From Lentisphaeria bacterium (lineage in GTDB: Bacteria; Verrucomicrobiota; Lentisphaeria; Victivallales; UBA1829), in NCBI GenBank assembly GCA_017456805.1, contig JAFTIQ010000027.1:1-59456 (forward strand): a stretch of 59,456 bases of DNA, given 5' to 3'. Positions 8,910 to 17,108 of this stretch are shown one piece after another. The position numbers and the translations under genes are program-made. Each line of letters begins with the position of its first letter. The first letter of the stretch is position 1. A model generated the notes under the pieces. That model ran no database searches. It was given only the letters and a program-made list of their open reading frames with translations, and was not told the DNA's origin.

Positions 8910-9529
8910 GAAATATCACCTTGCCCTTATCGGAAGCGGATGCAGAGAGCCTGAAACTCGGAGAAATGGTAACGGTCAGCGGCTTGCTGTTTACCGGCCG
9001 AAGCAGATTTCATATCCGTGCGATCGAAGATGACATTTATCCGCCCATTGATTATGAAAAGATCAACTGTTTTTTCCATGTGGGCCCTGTGATGCGTCAA
9101 ACGGAAAACGGCTGGGAAGTGGTGAGCTGCGAACCCACCAGTTCGATCCGGTTTGAACGGTATGGAGCAGATGTTGTCCGGAAATTCCGGCTGCGGACTC
9201 TGATCGGAAAAACAACGATGGGTCCTGAGACTGCCAAAGCATTGAAAGAAGTGCGCGGAGTATATCTTTCCAAGATCGGTTTGAGCGGAAATGCCTTGCG
9301 CGGCCAGGTGAAAAAAGTGCATGACGTTTACTTTCTGGATGAGCTTGGAAAGACGGAATGTACCTGGATCTATGAAGTGGAAAATTTCGGACCCTTCTTT
9401 GTTGCGATGGATACAAACGGACGGAATTATTTTGAAGAACTTTCTGCGGAAGCCAATGCCCGGATGCCGGAAATCGAACAGGCATTGAATATCCCTGCAG
9501 ATTATCAATATACAGAGGTCAACGGATGA
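8906..9529 (+). CDS. Class I Fe-S hydro-lyase, beta subunit
   Basis: A 207-residue TtdB/FumA C-terminal-domain protein that completes the active site of the preceding alpha subunit. Recognisable parts are the swivelling-domain start LGEMVTVSGLLFTGR, HVGPVMRQTENGWEVVSCEP, and GKTTMGPETAKALKEVRGVY. It overlaps both neighbours by 4 bases (ATGA), so alpha, beta and AtuA should be made in fixed proportion. As with the alpha subunit, fumarate, tartrate, mesaconate or an unknown 2-hydroxy acid are all possible substrates. Confidence 0.9.
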   Translation: MRNITLPLSEADAESLKLGEMVTVSGLLFTGRSRFHIRAIEDDIYPPIDYEKINCFFHVGPVMRQTENGWEVVSCEPTSSIRFERYGADVVRKFRLRTLIGKTTMGPETAKALKEVRGVYLSKIGLSGNALRGQVKKVHDVYFLDELGKTECTWIYEVENFGPFFVAMDTNGRNYFEELSAEANARMPEIEQALNIPADYQYTEVNG

Positions 9530-10878
9530 AACAGTCGATTCGTTATCTTTCCCTGTGCGGGCTGCTTGGATACGGTTACTCCCCGGTAAGTTTGCAGAAT
9601 GCTCTTTCCGGAACGCTGGATTTCGTGGGAGTGGATGCAGGGTCCACCGATCCGGGACCGTACTATCTCGGCAGCGGAAAAGGTTTTGTGAAACGTCTTC
9701 AGGTCAAACGGGATCTGGAACTGATCCTTCCTGTGATCAAGGAGAAAAAGATCCCTCTGATCATTGGCAGTGCGGGCGGTTCCGGAGCGAAACCCCATGT
9801 TGACAGTGTGCTGGAGATCATCGGGGAGATCGCCCGGGAGAAGAATCTGGAATTCAAAACAGCAGTGATCTATTCCGATCTTGACCGGGAATTTCTGCAA
9901 AAAGCGTCCTGTGGACATCTTACCGGCTGCGGCGGAGCTCCGGATTTTGTTCCGGAACTGATCGATCAGCTCAGCAATCCCGTGGCACAATTCGGAACGG
10001 AACCGATCATTGCGGCACTGGAGCAGGAAGCGGAAGTGATCGTTGCCGGACGCTGCTGCGATACTGCTGTATTCGCCGCTTATCCCATTCATTGCGGGTT
10101 CCCGGCAGGATTGGCACTTCATGCGGCAAAAATCGCAGAATGTGGTGCATTATGCGCCAGACCAGTCGGCGCAAATGACTCTCTGGTCGTAGAGATCTGT
10201 CAGGATCATTTCACCGTGGAACCGCCCAATCCCCAACGGGCATGTACTCCGGATTCTGTGGCGGCACATTCTCTTTATGAACAGCCGGATCCCAATTGTT
10301 TTTATGAGCCGGAAGGAAAGATCGATCTGAGCAGATGCACCTTTGAAGCAGTCAGTGAACGGAAGGTGAAAGTTTCAGGAAGTCAACTTGTTCCGGCAGA
10401 GAAGGTTACAACGAAATTGGAGGGGACCCGGCTTTGCGGATACCGTTCGATCACGATTGCCGGGGTACGGGATCCTTCCGCGATCCGGCATCTGGCGGAG
10501 ATCGAAAGCGGGGTCCGCAAAGCTGTGGAGGAGTCTGCGAATTTCGTAAAGGAAGGGGATTATACTTTACGGTTCCTGCGGTATGGCGTGGATGCTGTCA
10601 TGGGGAACCTGGAATCTTCCGATGCCCCTCTGCCGTGCGAAGTGGGGTTGGTGATCGAAGCGATTGCCCCGACTCAGGAACAGGCAGATGCACTGATCGG
10701 GCTGGCGCGGTCCAAGGCATTGCATCAGGGATTTCCTGATAGAAAAGCGACAGCGGGAAATCTGGCATTTCCCTTTTCCCCGTCGGATTTCTCCGGGGGA
10801 GCCGTTTATGAATTTGCTCTTTATCACATCACAGATTTGAAATTGGAATTTGTTCCGGAAATGAAGGTGATACGATGA
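9526..10878 (+). CDS. AtuA-family (DUF1446) protein
   Basis: A 450-residue protein of the acyclic terpene utilisation AtuA/DUF1446 family. Visible family features are the N-terminal VDAGSTDPGPYYLGSGKGF (near residue 36), GSAGGSGAKPHVD (near 84) and TGCGGAPDFVPE. In pseudomonads atuA is needed for citronellol/geraniol use, but its reaction is not established as far as I know. Many family members sit with hydratases and a DUF4387 protein instead of terpene genes, as here. No signal peptide or membrane segment is seen. It overlaps the beta subunit upstream and DUF4387 downstream by 4 bases each. Confidence 0.85.
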   Translation: MKQSIRYLSLCGLLGYGYSPVSLQNALSGTLDFVGVDAGSTDPGPYYLGSGKGFVKRLQVKRDLELILPVIKEKKIPLIIGSAGGSGAKPHVDSVLEIIGEIAREKNLEFKTAVIYSDLDREFLQKASCGHLTGCGGAPDFVPELIDQLSNPVAQFGTEPIIAALEQEAEVIVAGRCCDTAVFAAYPIHCGFPAGLALHAAKIAECGALCARPVGANDSLVVEICQDHFTVEPPNPQRACTPDSVAAHSLYEQPDPNCFYEPEGKIDLSRCTFEAVSERKVKVSGSQLVPAEKVTTKLEGTRLCGYRSITIAGVRDPSAIRHLAEIESGVRKAVEESANFVKEGDYTLRFLRYGVDAVMGNLESSDAPLPCEVGLVIEAIAPTQEQADALIGLARSKALHQGFPDRKATAGNLAFPFSPSDFSGGAVYEFALYHITDLKLEFVPEMKVIR

Positions 10879-11180
10879 AACTGTATGATATGGCAATGGT
10901 ATGCCGCAGCAAAAATGCGGGACCGTTTCAGGTGACGATCGATTTGATGTTTGATTCAATGGAACGTTATCAGAAGGTGCTGAATTCTCCTGCTTTCACG
11001 GAGGCTGCGATCAGTGCCCTTTACCGGCGGGACATCCGGGACGTCCGGATCAAGCCTTTTGAGCGGATTCTGACGATAAAAGTTGTTCTTTCCAGAAGCT
11101 GTTCTTCGGGGTCTCCTTCGGACTCCGATGTATATGGCAGCCAGCAGCATTTTCCACTGGGAGATTTGGAAATTCTCTGA
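10875..11180 (+). CDS. DUF4387 small protein
   Basis: A 101-residue protein matching the DUF4387 pattern I recall: LYDMAMVCRSKNAGPFQVT at the start and GSPSDSDVYGSQQHFPLGD near the end. These proteins habitually follow AtuA/DUF1446 genes, sometimes fused to them, and probably form its second subunit (inference). The ATGA overlap with atuA supports a complex. It ends the operon; no clear terminator hairpin with a T-run was seen between 11181 and 11319. Confidence 0.82.
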   Translation: MKLYDMAMVCRSKNAGPFQVTIDLMFDSMERYQKVLNSPAFTEAAISALYRRDIRDVRIKPFERILTIKVVLSRSCSSGSPSDSDVYGSQQHFPLGDLEIL

Positions 11181-11319
11181 TTTTTGCAGCAAGGCGGGAA
11201 AAATGCGGAAAAACTCTCTCTTTTTTGCACTTTCCCCCTTGAAAATTCAAGAAAAAGAGATAAATTTCTGATAATACAGAAAAGAACAATTTTTAACATA
11301 AATAAAACTGGAGAGAAAC

Positions 11320-11955
11320 ATGCAGTTTGGAAAAATGCTCATGGCAGGTGCGGCAGCGTTCGCAATGGTCCTCGGAACTGTTGGTTGTGCAACGGATGAC
11401 GAGGGGATTGAAATGTTCAGAATCAAAAACGGCGAAGGCGTCCATGGCGGCCGCGGCGGAGCCGGCGGTGCAGGAGGACCCGGTACCGGAGAAGCTGAGC
11501 TGGAAGGCGGACTCGGCGGTGGTGCAGGCGGCGCAGGCGATACCGGCGTTTCCGAATGGGGAAAAAATACTGGCCTTTCTCCCTATGATGATTTCGGAAC
11601 ACCCATTGCAGGTCTTTCTTTCCAGCCCGTTTATTTCCGTTTTGACCAGTCCACCATCGATTCCGGCGAAACGTCAAAACTGGATCAGGTCGCTTCCTAT
11701 CTGACCGCAAACCCCGGAACTGGGGTTGTGATCGAAGGAAACTGCGACAGCAAAGGCAGTGACGAATATAACCGCGCTCTCGGAGAACGCCGCGCGCTTG
11801 CAGCAAAAGATTATCTCCTCAGCAAGGGCATTTCCGACAGCAGAATCCGTACCGTCAGCTACGGCGAAGAAAAACCGGCAGTCCCCAACACGGATGATGC
11901 AGCCCGTGCTCAGAACCGCCGTGATGAATTTATCGGCGTTACGCTCAAAAAGTAA
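11320..11955 (+). CDS. Pal/OmpA-family peptidoglycan-associated lipoprotein
   Basis: A 211-residue lipoprotein. The signal peptide ends in a lipobox with Cys23 (GTVGC). An unusual Gly-rich linker follows (about residues 45-78, repeats of GGAGGA/GGLGGG type), then the OmpA C-terminal domain: YFRFDQSTID, EGNCDSKGSDEYN and GERRALAAKDYLLSKGI. That domain binds the diaminopimelate of peptidoglycan and anchors the outer membrane to the wall. The ATG is preceded by GGAGAG. tolB and ybgF are not adjacent. It is monocistronic, with its own terminator. Confidence 0.92.
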   Translation: MQFGKMLMAGAAAFAMVLGTVGCATDDEGIEMFRIKNGEGVHGGRGGAGGAGGPGTGEAELEGGLGGGAGGAGDTGVSEWGKNTGLSPYDDFGTPIAGLSFQPVYFRFDQSTIDSGETSKLDQVASYLTANPGTGVVIEGNCDSKGSDEYNRALGERRALAAKDYLLSKGISDSRIRTVSYGEEKPAVPNTDDAARAQNRRDEFIGVTLKK

Positions 11956-11977
11956 TTCTTTGTGAATGACTTCTTTC

Positions 11978-12012
11978 ACGCCGGACTTTTTTCCTGTCCG
12001 GCGTTCTTTTTT
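11978..12012 (+). terminator. Rho-independent terminator after the Pal gene
   Basis: A perfect 9-pair stem ACGCCGGAC/GTCCGGCGT encloses a 9-base loop and is followed by a T-rich run (TCTTTTTT). Confidence 0.92.
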
Positions 12013-12042
12013 AACCCTCTTTAACTTTGGAGTTGCGGAATT

Positions 12043-12780
12043 ATGAAAAAAACAGATTTTATCGGTATCGGATTCGTCGTCCTCTTTGTTTTGCTGGTTC
12101 TTTTCTTCCCGTTCAATTACGGTGTTGTGGGATCCCCTATTAAAAACGTTATTCAGGGATCCAGTCTTCTTCACTGGACCGGTTTCACCTGGAGCAAGCT
12201 GGATAACTTTGGAAAAGTGACCAACGAATTTCCCTATATCATGGGCTTCCTGAAATTTGCCTTGCTTGCCACCTTCGGGGAAATGCTGAAACACCGGATC
12301 AAAACCGGAAGCTGGGCGGTCAGCTGTCTTCCTCTCCGGGTGCTCGTCTGGGGCTTCTATGGAATCGTGATGACCATTGCATTCCGTTTGTTTGCCGAGG
12401 GAACGGCTGCTATGATGAGCGGAAATCTCTGGTTCGGCTCCAATCCGGCATTGGGTTCCAGTTTCGGAAACAATCTGATCTTTGCGTTGACCACATCCGT
12501 TTTCATGAATATGATCTTTGCGTATCCCATGATGCTCAGTCATGAATGGTTCGGGCAGGTGATCGAAAAGAGAAAATTCATTGGCGGAGCTGAATTTTTC
12601 GGTTCCTGCGATGCCAAAGTCTGGGGATCATTCATTCCGAAAACGATTCTTTACTTCTGGGTTCCTGCTCATACGGTCACATTCCTGCTTCCGGCTGAAT
12701 TCCGTGTCCTTGTCGGGGCAGCTCTCAGTGTGGCACTTGGATTTATTCTTACCATCAAAGCAAGCAAGAAGGCGGAATAA
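12043..12780 (+). CDS. Integral membrane protein of unknown function
   Basis: A 245-residue hydrophobic protein with an N-terminal membrane anchor (residues 8-25) and about four further candidate helices. I do not recognise the family. Between the helices are polar, aromatic-rich segments such as YPMMLSHEWFGQV. It precedes a 94-residue membrane protein with a one-base TAATG overlap, then leuS after 6 bases, so all three may share a transcript. Its start follows the Pal terminator by 30 bases, so a promoter in that short gap or readthrough is required. Confidence 0.7.
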   Translation: MKKTDFIGIGFVVLFVLLVLFFPFNYGVVGSPIKNVIQGSSLLHWTGFTWSKLDNFGKVTNEFPYIMGFLKFALLATFGEMLKHRIKTGSWAVSCLPLRVLVWGFYGIVMTIAFRLFAEGTAAMMSGNLWFGSNPALGSSFGNNLIFALTTSVFMNMIFAYPMMLSHEWFGQVIEKRKFIGGAEFFGSCDAKVWGSFIPKTILYFWVPAHTVTFLLPAEFRVLVGAALSVALGFILTIKASKKAE

Positions 12781-13064
12781 TGGAATACTCAAGACAGGAA
12801 GAACGTTTGCTGATCCGCAGCGGGGATGAAGCGTTGACCAGGCGGATGAAAAAAGCCGCGGTTGCGGTTCCGCTTCTCTTCGCCGTTCTGATGATCGGTG
12901 CAGCGTTGACTTCAAGAAATGTCTGGATCATTCTTGGGGTTGCCCTGGCATATATTTTGATTACGCTCTGTGAAAAAATCGCGTATGTCAATGTGATCGC
13001 GGCATACAGAGCATTGGTCGTCAAACTCTCCACCCGTGTGAACGAATTAGAAAAGAAAGGTTGA
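12780..13064 (+). CDS. Small membrane protein of unknown function
   Basis: A 94-residue protein: a charged N-terminus with two basic clusters (RQEERLLIR and RRMKKA), two adjacent transmembrane helices (about residues 27-62) and a charged C-terminal tail ending in a short possible coil (LSTRVNELEKK). The start codon overlaps the previous stop (TAATG) and it ends 6 bases before leuS. No family was recognised. It may be a partner of the 245-residue membrane protein upstream. Confidence 0.68.
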   Translation: MEYSRQEERLLIRSGDEALTRRMKKAAVAVPLLFAVLMIGAALTSRNVWIILGVALAYILITLCEKIAYVNVIAAYRALVVKLSTRVNELEKKG

Positions 13065-13070
13065 TATATC

Positions 13071-15623
13071 ATGTCTGAACGGGAATACAATTTTACAGAA
13101 ATCGAACAGAAATGGCAGAAATACTGGCTGGAAAACAAGACGTTCCGTGCCGAAGACAATTCCCCCAAAGAAAAACTTTACGTCCTTGACATGTTCCCCT
13201 ATCCCAGCGGAGCAGGTCTGCATGTAGGACATCCGGAAGGATATACCGCAACGGATATCTTCTGCCGGTTCAAACGGATGAGAGGATACAACGTTCTTCA
13301 TCCCATGGGCTGGGACGCGTTCGGGCTTCCGGCAGAACAGTATGCCGTGGAAACCGGAACACATCCTTCCGTCACAACCGCGAAAAATATTGCAACATTC
13401 AAACGTCAGATCCAGTCTCTCGGATTCAGCTATGACTGGGATCGCGAAATCAATACCACCGATCCGAAATACTACCGCTGGACTCAGTGGATCTTCCTGC
13501 AGCTCTACAAAAAAGGTCTGGCAGAAATCGCTGAAGTCCCCGTCAACTGGTGTCCGGCTCTCGGTACTGTGCTGGCAAATGAAGAAGTCATCAACGGCAG
13601 AAGTGAACGCGGAAACCATCCTGTCGAGCGCCGTCCCATGAAACAGTGGATGCTCAAGATCACCAAGTATGCGGAAGAGCTTCTCAAGGATATTGATGAT
13701 CTTGACTGGCCCGACGGTATCAAGGAGATGCAGCGCAACTGGATCGGCAAGAGCGAAGGTGCAGAAGTTACATTCAAAGTTGACGGAACAGATGTGAATA
13801 TCACTGTTTACACCACCCGTCCTGATACCCTGTTCGGTGCAACTTACATGGTTCTTTCTCCCGAACACGTTGATGTTCCCCGGATCACAACTCCCGAACA
13901 TGCGGAAGAGATTCAGGCTTATCAGAAACGTGCAGCCGGAATGAGCGATCTTGCCCGTACAGAGCTCAATAAGGAAAAAACCGGTGCATTCACCGGCGCT
14001 TATGCCGTCAACCCCGTTAACGGAACAAAGATCCCCATCTGGATCGCTGATTATGTTCTTGCAAGCTATGGAACAGGTGCGATCATGGCAGTTCCTGCGC
14101 ACGATACCCGTGACTTTGAATTTGCTCAGAAATTCAATCTTCCCATCAAGTGCGTGATCCGCCCTGATGATCCGGAAGCAGATATCGATGGTGTGGTCGC
14201 AGGTACAGTCTGCTGGACAGGCGACGGTCCTCTCATGAACTCCGGAAATGATGCAGGTCTGGTTCTGGATGGACTCCGTGTGAACGAAGCCAAGGCAAAG
14301 ACCATCGAATGGCTTGCAGCCAAAGGCGCAGGAAAGAAAACCGTAAACTACAAACTCCGCGATTGGCTTTTCAGCCGTCAGCGTTACTGGGGAGAACCCT
14401 TCCCGGTGATTTATATGGAAGACGGATCTGTCAAACTGCTGGATGAATCTGAGCTTCCGCTGGAACTGCCTGCCCTTTCTGATTTCAAACCCTCCGGAAC
14501 CGGGGAATCTCCCCTTGCCAATGCCGGGGAATGGCTGAATTATACCGATCCTGTTACCGGTATGAAGGGCCGCCGCGAAACCAATACCATGCCTCAGTGG
14601 GCAGGTTCCTGCTGGTACTATCTCCGTTATATCGATCCCCACAATGAAGAACGTTTCATTGATCCGGAAAAAGAAAAATACTGGATGCCGGTTGACCTTT
14701 ATGTCGGCGGGGCAGAACATGCAGTGCTTCACCTGCTCTACGCACGGTTCTGGCATAAAGTTCTCTTCGATCTCGGTCTGGTCTCCACCAAAGAACCCTT
14801 CCAGAGATTGGTCAATCAGGGTATGATCCTCGGAATCTCCTACAAAGATCAGCGCGGAGCACTGGTTCCCATGGATGAAGTGGAACACCGTGCAGACGGC
14901 AATGCCTACCGCAAGGGAACGGAAGAAAAACTGGTGGAATTCCCCGCCAAAATGTCCAAATCCCTCAAAAACGTGGTCAATCCCGATGATGTCGTCCGGG
15001 AATATGGTGCTGACTCCATGCGTCTTTATGAAATGTTCATGGGGCCGCTTCAGGCAACCAAGCCCTGGAACACCAAAGGCGTGGAAGGTGTCTTCCGCTT
15101 CCTGAAACGTACCTGGAAGATGATCGGTCAGACTCCCGTTGCAGACATTCCGCTGACTCCTGCTCAGGCAACATTGCTTCATGCAACCATCAAAAAGGTG
15201 ACAGAAGATACCGAAACATTGAACTTCAATACAGCAATCAGCCAGATGATGATCTTCCTGAATGAGTTCTCCAAACTGAATCCCATGCCCCGTGCAGCAG
15301 CAGAAGCCTTCACCAAGCTGATTGCTCCCTATGCACCGCACCTTGCAGAAGAACTGTGGGAAATCCTCGGCAACGCGGCTCCTGTCTCTCTGGCAGATTG
15401 GCCGGTGTTTGATGAATCCCTTCTGGCAAAAGAAGAAGTGGAAATCCTCGTTCAGGTGCTCGGAAAACCCAAAGCCCGCATCATGATGCCCGTGGATGCA
15501 ACTCAGGAAGAAATGCTGAAACTTGCCATGGATGATGCAAAGATTCAGGAAGTCATTGCCGGAAAGACACTTGTGAAGTCTATCTGTGTCCCCGGAAGAA
15601 TCGTTAACCTCGTGGTCAAATAA
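13071..15623 (+). CDS. leuS: Leucyl-tRNA synthetase
   Basis: Charges tRNA-Leu with leucine in the cytoplasm. The 850-residue class I synthetase has the HIGH motif as HVGH (51-54, within [17 protein letters not shown]), a CP1 editing domain with the [12 protein letters not shown] threonine-rich signature, and KMSKS at 627-631. Its length is usual for bacterial LeuS. The region before KMSKS includes a [19 protein letters not shown] stretch, as in other bacterial enzymes. A panE-like gene starts one base after its stop. Confidence 0.97.
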   Translation: MSEREYNFTEIEQKWQKYWLENKTFRAEDNSPKEKLYVLDMFPYPSGAGLHVGHPEGYTATDIFCRFKRMRGYNVLHPMGWDAFGLPAEQYAVETGTHPSVTTAKNIATFKRQIQSLGFSYDWDREINTTDPKYYRWTQWIFLQLYKKGLAEIAEVPVNWCPALGTVLANEEVINGRSERGNHPVERRPMKQWMLKITKYAEELLKDIDDLDWPDGIKEMQRNWIGKSEGAEVTFKVDGTDVNITVYTTRPDTLFGATYMVLSPEHVDVPRITTPEHAEEIQAYQKRAAGMSDLARTELNKEKTGAFTGAYAVNPVNGTKIPIWIADYVLASYGTGAIMAVPAHDTRDFEFAQKFNLPIKCVIRPDDPEADIDGVVAGTVCWTGDGPLMNSGNDAGLVLDGLRVNEAKAKTIEWLAAKGAGKKTVNYKLRDWLFSRQRYWGEPFPVIYMEDGSVKLLDESELPLELPALSDFKPSGTGESPLANAGEWLNYTDPVTGMKGRRETNTMPQWAGSCWYYLRYIDPHNEERFIDPEKEKYWMPVDLYVGGAEHAVLHLLYARFWHKVLFDLGLVSTKEPFQRLVNQGMILGISYKDQRGALVPMDEVEHRADGNAYRKGTEEKLVEFPAKMSKSLKNVVNPDDVVREYGADSMRLYEMFMGPLQATKPWNTKGVEGVFRFLKRTWKMIGQTPVADIPLTPAQATLLHATIKKVTEDTETLNFNTAISQMMIFLNEFSKLNPMPRAAAEAFTKLIAPYAPHLAEELWEILGNAAPVSLADWPVFDESLLAKEEVEILVQVLGKPKARIMMPVDATQEEMLKLAMDDAKIQEVIAGKTLVKSICVPGRIVNLVVK

Positions 15624-15624
15624 T

Positions 15625-16545
15625 ATGACAAACGTGCTTTGGATCAGTGCCGGAGCTCTCGGCGCATATTTTGGCGGACGCCTCCAGCAGGGGGGCGCCC
15701 GTGTTGCCGTTACACTCCGCTCTGATTACGAAGCTGTCCGGGACAACGGATTTCAGATCTTTGCCGCTGCCGGTGAGTTCCGGTTTTCTCCCGATGGGGT
15801 TTACCGTTCCGCAGAGGAATATCCCGGAACACCTGACTATGTGGTGGTATCCGCCAAGGTTTTGCCTTGGATCAACGTCCCGGAGCTGATCCGCCCCGCG
15901 ATCAAAAGCAGGGAGACGGTCATTGTTCTGATTCAGAATGGAATCGGAATCGAAGATGCTGTTGCCGCAGCGTTTCCGGAAAATGAGATCCTGAGCACAG
16001 TCGCTTATATCGGGGCGACCCGTACAGGCAGGGGAATCGTTTCCCAGAAAGGCTCTCAGCGGTTGATTATGGGAAAATTCGGCGGCGGCGATTCTGAGAA
16101 ATGCCGGCAGCTCCTGAACCTTTTTCAGGCTGGAAACGTAGATACGGAATATTCCGATGATGTGGCATATTACCGTTGGAAAAAACTGCTTTGGAACACT
16201 CCGTTCAATACGGTATCCGTCCTTGGCGGGCATTTGGATACCAAACAGATGTGCGATGAGGGCGCGATGGAGGCACTTTGCATGGAATTGATGCGGGAAA
16301 CTGCCGCCGTTGCCGCGAGTGAAGGGTATCTCTTTACGGAAGAGGATCTTATCGGGAATATGGAATATACCCGGAATTTTCCGCCGTACAAGACCAGTAT
16401 GCTGGTGGATTATGAATCCGGGCGTCCTTTGGAAGCTGATGCGATCCTTGGGAATGTTTGCCGTATTGCCGCAAAAAACGGTGTGAAGGTTCCGCACTTG
16501 GATACCTGTTACGCACTTCTGCAAAGCGTTTCCCCGAAAGGATAA
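15625..16545 (+). CDS. 2-dehydropantoate 2-reductase-family protein
   Basis: A 306-residue NADPH-dependent reductase of the ketopantoate reductase (PanE/ApbA) family; PanE makes pantoate for coenzyme A. The N-terminal nucleotide-binding loop reads SAGALGAYFGG, with Ser-Ala in place of the usual Gly-Ala-Gly. Family marks ILVQNGIG-like (VLIQNGIG), the WKKLLWNTPFNTVSVL block with the catalytic lysine, and a C-terminal substrate block (KTSMLVDYESGRPLEADAI) are present. The frame extends 13 codons into leuS, but the ATG at 15625 gives the proper N-terminus. Paralogues acting on other 2-keto acids are common, so panE itself is likely but not certain. Confidence 0.85.
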   Translation: MTNVLWISAGALGAYFGGRLQQGGARVAVTLRSDYEAVRDNGFQIFAAAGEFRFSPDGVYRSAEEYPGTPDYVVVSAKVLPWINVPELIRPAIKSRETVIVLIQNGIGIEDAVAAAFPENEILSTVAYIGATRTGRGIVSQKGSQRLIMGKFGGGDSEKCRQLLNLFQAGNVDTEYSDDVAYYRWKKLLWNTPFNTVSVLGGHLDTKQMCDEGAMEALCMELMRETAAVAASEGYLFTEEDLIGNMEYTRNFPPYKTSMLVDYESGRPLEADAILGNVCRIAAKNGVKVPHLDTCYALLQSVSPKG

Positions 16546-16549
16546 GGAT

Positions 16550-17023
16550 ATGAAGTTTTCCAGACGAACTCAGCGGATGCTTGTATTTCTGGGATTGGCA
16601 GCTGTTCTGGCTTTTGGAACCTGGTATGTTATGAACTGGTATGTGCCGACGACAGTGATCCTTCCCGGAGCGCCTATGGAGATGAAGCGGTTCAAACAGA
16701 ACGGTTCGGAAGTAAAGATTCTGTATAAAGAAAACGGTGTGGAGAAAGAGGGGCTGATTGTTCTGACAGATGCTCCGCGCCGTCATACAGTTGGATATGA
16801 TGGAAAAATCTATCTGGAGCAGACGGTTTATCTGAATGGGATTCCTGTGAAAGGGATTTACCGGAATGAGCAAGGGCTTCATCCGGGCTATGCGGTGACA
16901 TTTCGTCCGGGAGAGAACCGGGAATACGTTCTGCTGCTTCAGATTGACTGGCTGGTAGAAAAGCACCGTTTCCTTGATATTTACCGCGGAAAAGCATGGC
17001 GGATAAACGTCAGTTATAAATAA
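16550..17023 (+). CDS. Membrane-anchored protein of unknown function
   Basis: A 157-residue protein with a basic N-terminus (KFSRRTQR) followed by one transmembrane helix (residues 11-27) and an extracytoplasmic, beta-rich domain of about 125 residues without cysteines. It follows the panE-like gene by 4 bases and is probably the last gene of the 12.0-17.0 kb run. No family was recognised. Confidence 0.62.
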   Translation: MKFSRRTQRMLVFLGLAAVLAFGTWYVMNWYVPTTVILPGAPMEMKRFKQNGSEVKILYKENGVEKEGLIVLTDAPRRHTVGYDGKIYLEQTVYLNGIPVKGIYRNEQGLHPGYAVTFRPGENREYVLLLQIDWLVEKHRFLDIYRGKAWRINVSYK

Positions 17024-17055
17024 AAACTTTTGTTAAGAACAGACCGCTGATTTTG

Positions 17056-17080
17056 AAGGGAATTTTTTGAAAATTCCCTT
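17056..17080. terminator. Hairpin between convergent genes, possible terminator
   Basis: AAGGGAATTTT and AAAATTCCCTT form an 11-pair stem around a 3-base loop. It lies between the 3' ends of the plus-strand 157-residue gene and the minus-strand AAA ATPase. No long T-run follows on either strand, so termination efficiency is uncertain. Confidence 0.5.
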
Positions 17081-17108
17081 TCACATTTCCATTCCGGATC
17101 CCGCAGTT

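Noticed and set aside
8007..9529. Naming the hydratase pair as tartrate dehydratase or fumarase outright
   Set aside because: The two enzymes and mesaconase share all visible motifs; the sequence does not decide the substrate.
13047..15341. 764-codon open frame antisense to leuS
   Set aside because: It has no family features and lies wholly opposite a well-supported gene; it is a composition artefact.
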